Assembly: GCA_003117195.1 (NCBI GenBank)
Contig: BDSI01000119.1
Location: forward strand, 271,378-335,377
Direction: 5' to 3'
DNA: 64,000 nt
Source: Eudorina sp. 2006-703-Eu-15
Taxonomy: Eukaryota > Chlorophyta > Chlorophyceae > Chlamydomonadales > Volvocaceae
This document shows, one piece after another, positions 63,238-64,000 of the stretch. The notes under the pieces are model-generated. The model searched no databases and had not been told where the DNA came from. It saw only the letters and a program-made list of their open reading frames with translations. The first letter of the stretch is position 1, and every line of letters starts with the position of its first letter. The position numbers and the translations under genes are program-made.

Positions 63238-64000
63238 TGAAAAGGCTAGGAGCGTGTTTGGGGGAAGGTCGCGGAGGGGTTCAGACCCTATGCCCTACTG
63301 CGCCTTCACTTGACGGGCAGCCGGAAGGGAAGCTGAGAGGGTCTTGCCTGACTTTGCAGCATTCCAATATGGTTGAGGTAGCTTCAGGTACGTACGGATT
63401 ATTTGCATGAGCTGTACTAATGATACGCGTTCCGACGAATAAGTAACAGTAAGCACCGTACGGAAAAGCGGGCAGATTTTTACAAGTGCCGGTTGCTGAA
63501 AATGAAATAACTTAACACTGCGCGTTTATCTCGCTCTCTGATCTGCCCAAGCGACGATCTTTGTGGATGCTTTCGCCAGCATACCTCATAACTAGTCAAG
63601 AGCGTGTTGCCCAAGTTTTCAGAAACATGTAAGATGTTTCCCCAACATTTGAACCTTTATTACCTCATACCATTGACCAGCAAGGCTTTCGTGCTGACCT
63701 TTATTGGAGGTTTCTTTTTTTGCAGACGGCGGGCGGCAAGATGGTAACTGATGGAATCATTGAATAGACTGTAGAGCAACTCGGCGTTCTTCTGTCATAG
63801 CGGGCCGAGGAAGCGCCAGGTGGCAGTCATCGTGTGCTTTACCTGGCTCTGACAGCGCACGACGTCGTCACCTTTCTATTGATCAGTTAAATAATGGATC
63901 CAGCTCACCCTGCCTCCTCATGCGTGCCTGCTGCTGTGCCGACGTGCGGCCCAAGCAAGTGCATGCAAGAGTCGCTTTTGCGCGATTTGCTTTTGCCAAT
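63238..64000. other. Sequence beyond P5CS without a recognised gene
   Basis: This stretch is less GC-rich than the preceding gene and has no recognisable exon on either strand before the window ends. Confidence 0.45.

Overview
This is nuclear DNA of a GC-rich, intron-dense eukaryote, most likely a green alga of the Chlamydomonas/Volvox group. Short exons are joined at consensus splice sites (mostly GTGAGT/GTGCGG donors and CAG acceptors). Families are plant-like: an ankyrin plus arginine-rich CCCH-finger (RR-TZF) protein, an At3g07720-type kelch protein and a fused P5CS. Several genes are followed by TGTAA, the poly(A) signal typical of chlorophycean algae. No bacterial genes, CRISPR array, rRNA or convincing tRNA was seen.

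Layout: (1) 1-12931 +, the 3' part of a giant pyruvate kinase with at least three kinase modules in tandem, truncated on the left. (2) 12932-14285, its probable 3'UTR. (3) 14349-20762, gene-poor sequence that behaves like minus-strand transcript. (4) 20763-25951 -, an RR-TZF protein with ankyrin segment and very long low-complexity tail. (5) 26289-27603 -, an unrecognised gene model overlapping a long imperfect hairpin. (6) 28312-29493 +, NDUFS4 of mitochondrial complex I. (7) 31238-33035 -, a kelch-repeat protein. (8) 33741-35441 +, TRAPPC5/Trs31, with a partial copy at 37246-37540. (9) 39560-46048 -, exportin-1 (XPO1/CRM1). (10) 47990-52275 -, serine palmitoyltransferase subunit LCB1. (11) 53621-62716 +, delta-1-pyrroline-5-carboxylate synthase with degenerate kinase half, intact reductase half and a C-terminal CaaX-like ending. 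(12) 62717-64000, 3'UTR and unassigned sequence.

These are housekeeping functions (glycolysis, respiration, mRNA control, vesicle tethering, nuclear export, sphingolipid and proline synthesis) and do not form a single pathway. The most unusual points are the tandem pyruvate kinase with a homogenised exon-intron-exon tract shared by two modules, the apparently dead kinase domain and possible prenylation signal of P5CS, the long hairpin near 26.4-26.75 kb, the two GC-AG introns of TRAPPC5, and the 6.4-kb interval between the RR-TZF stop codon and the nearest matching poly(A) signal.

Exon coordinates were read by eye from splice consensus, reading phase and recalled family conservation. Where phases are stated to match, I checked them; other boundaries are approximate.
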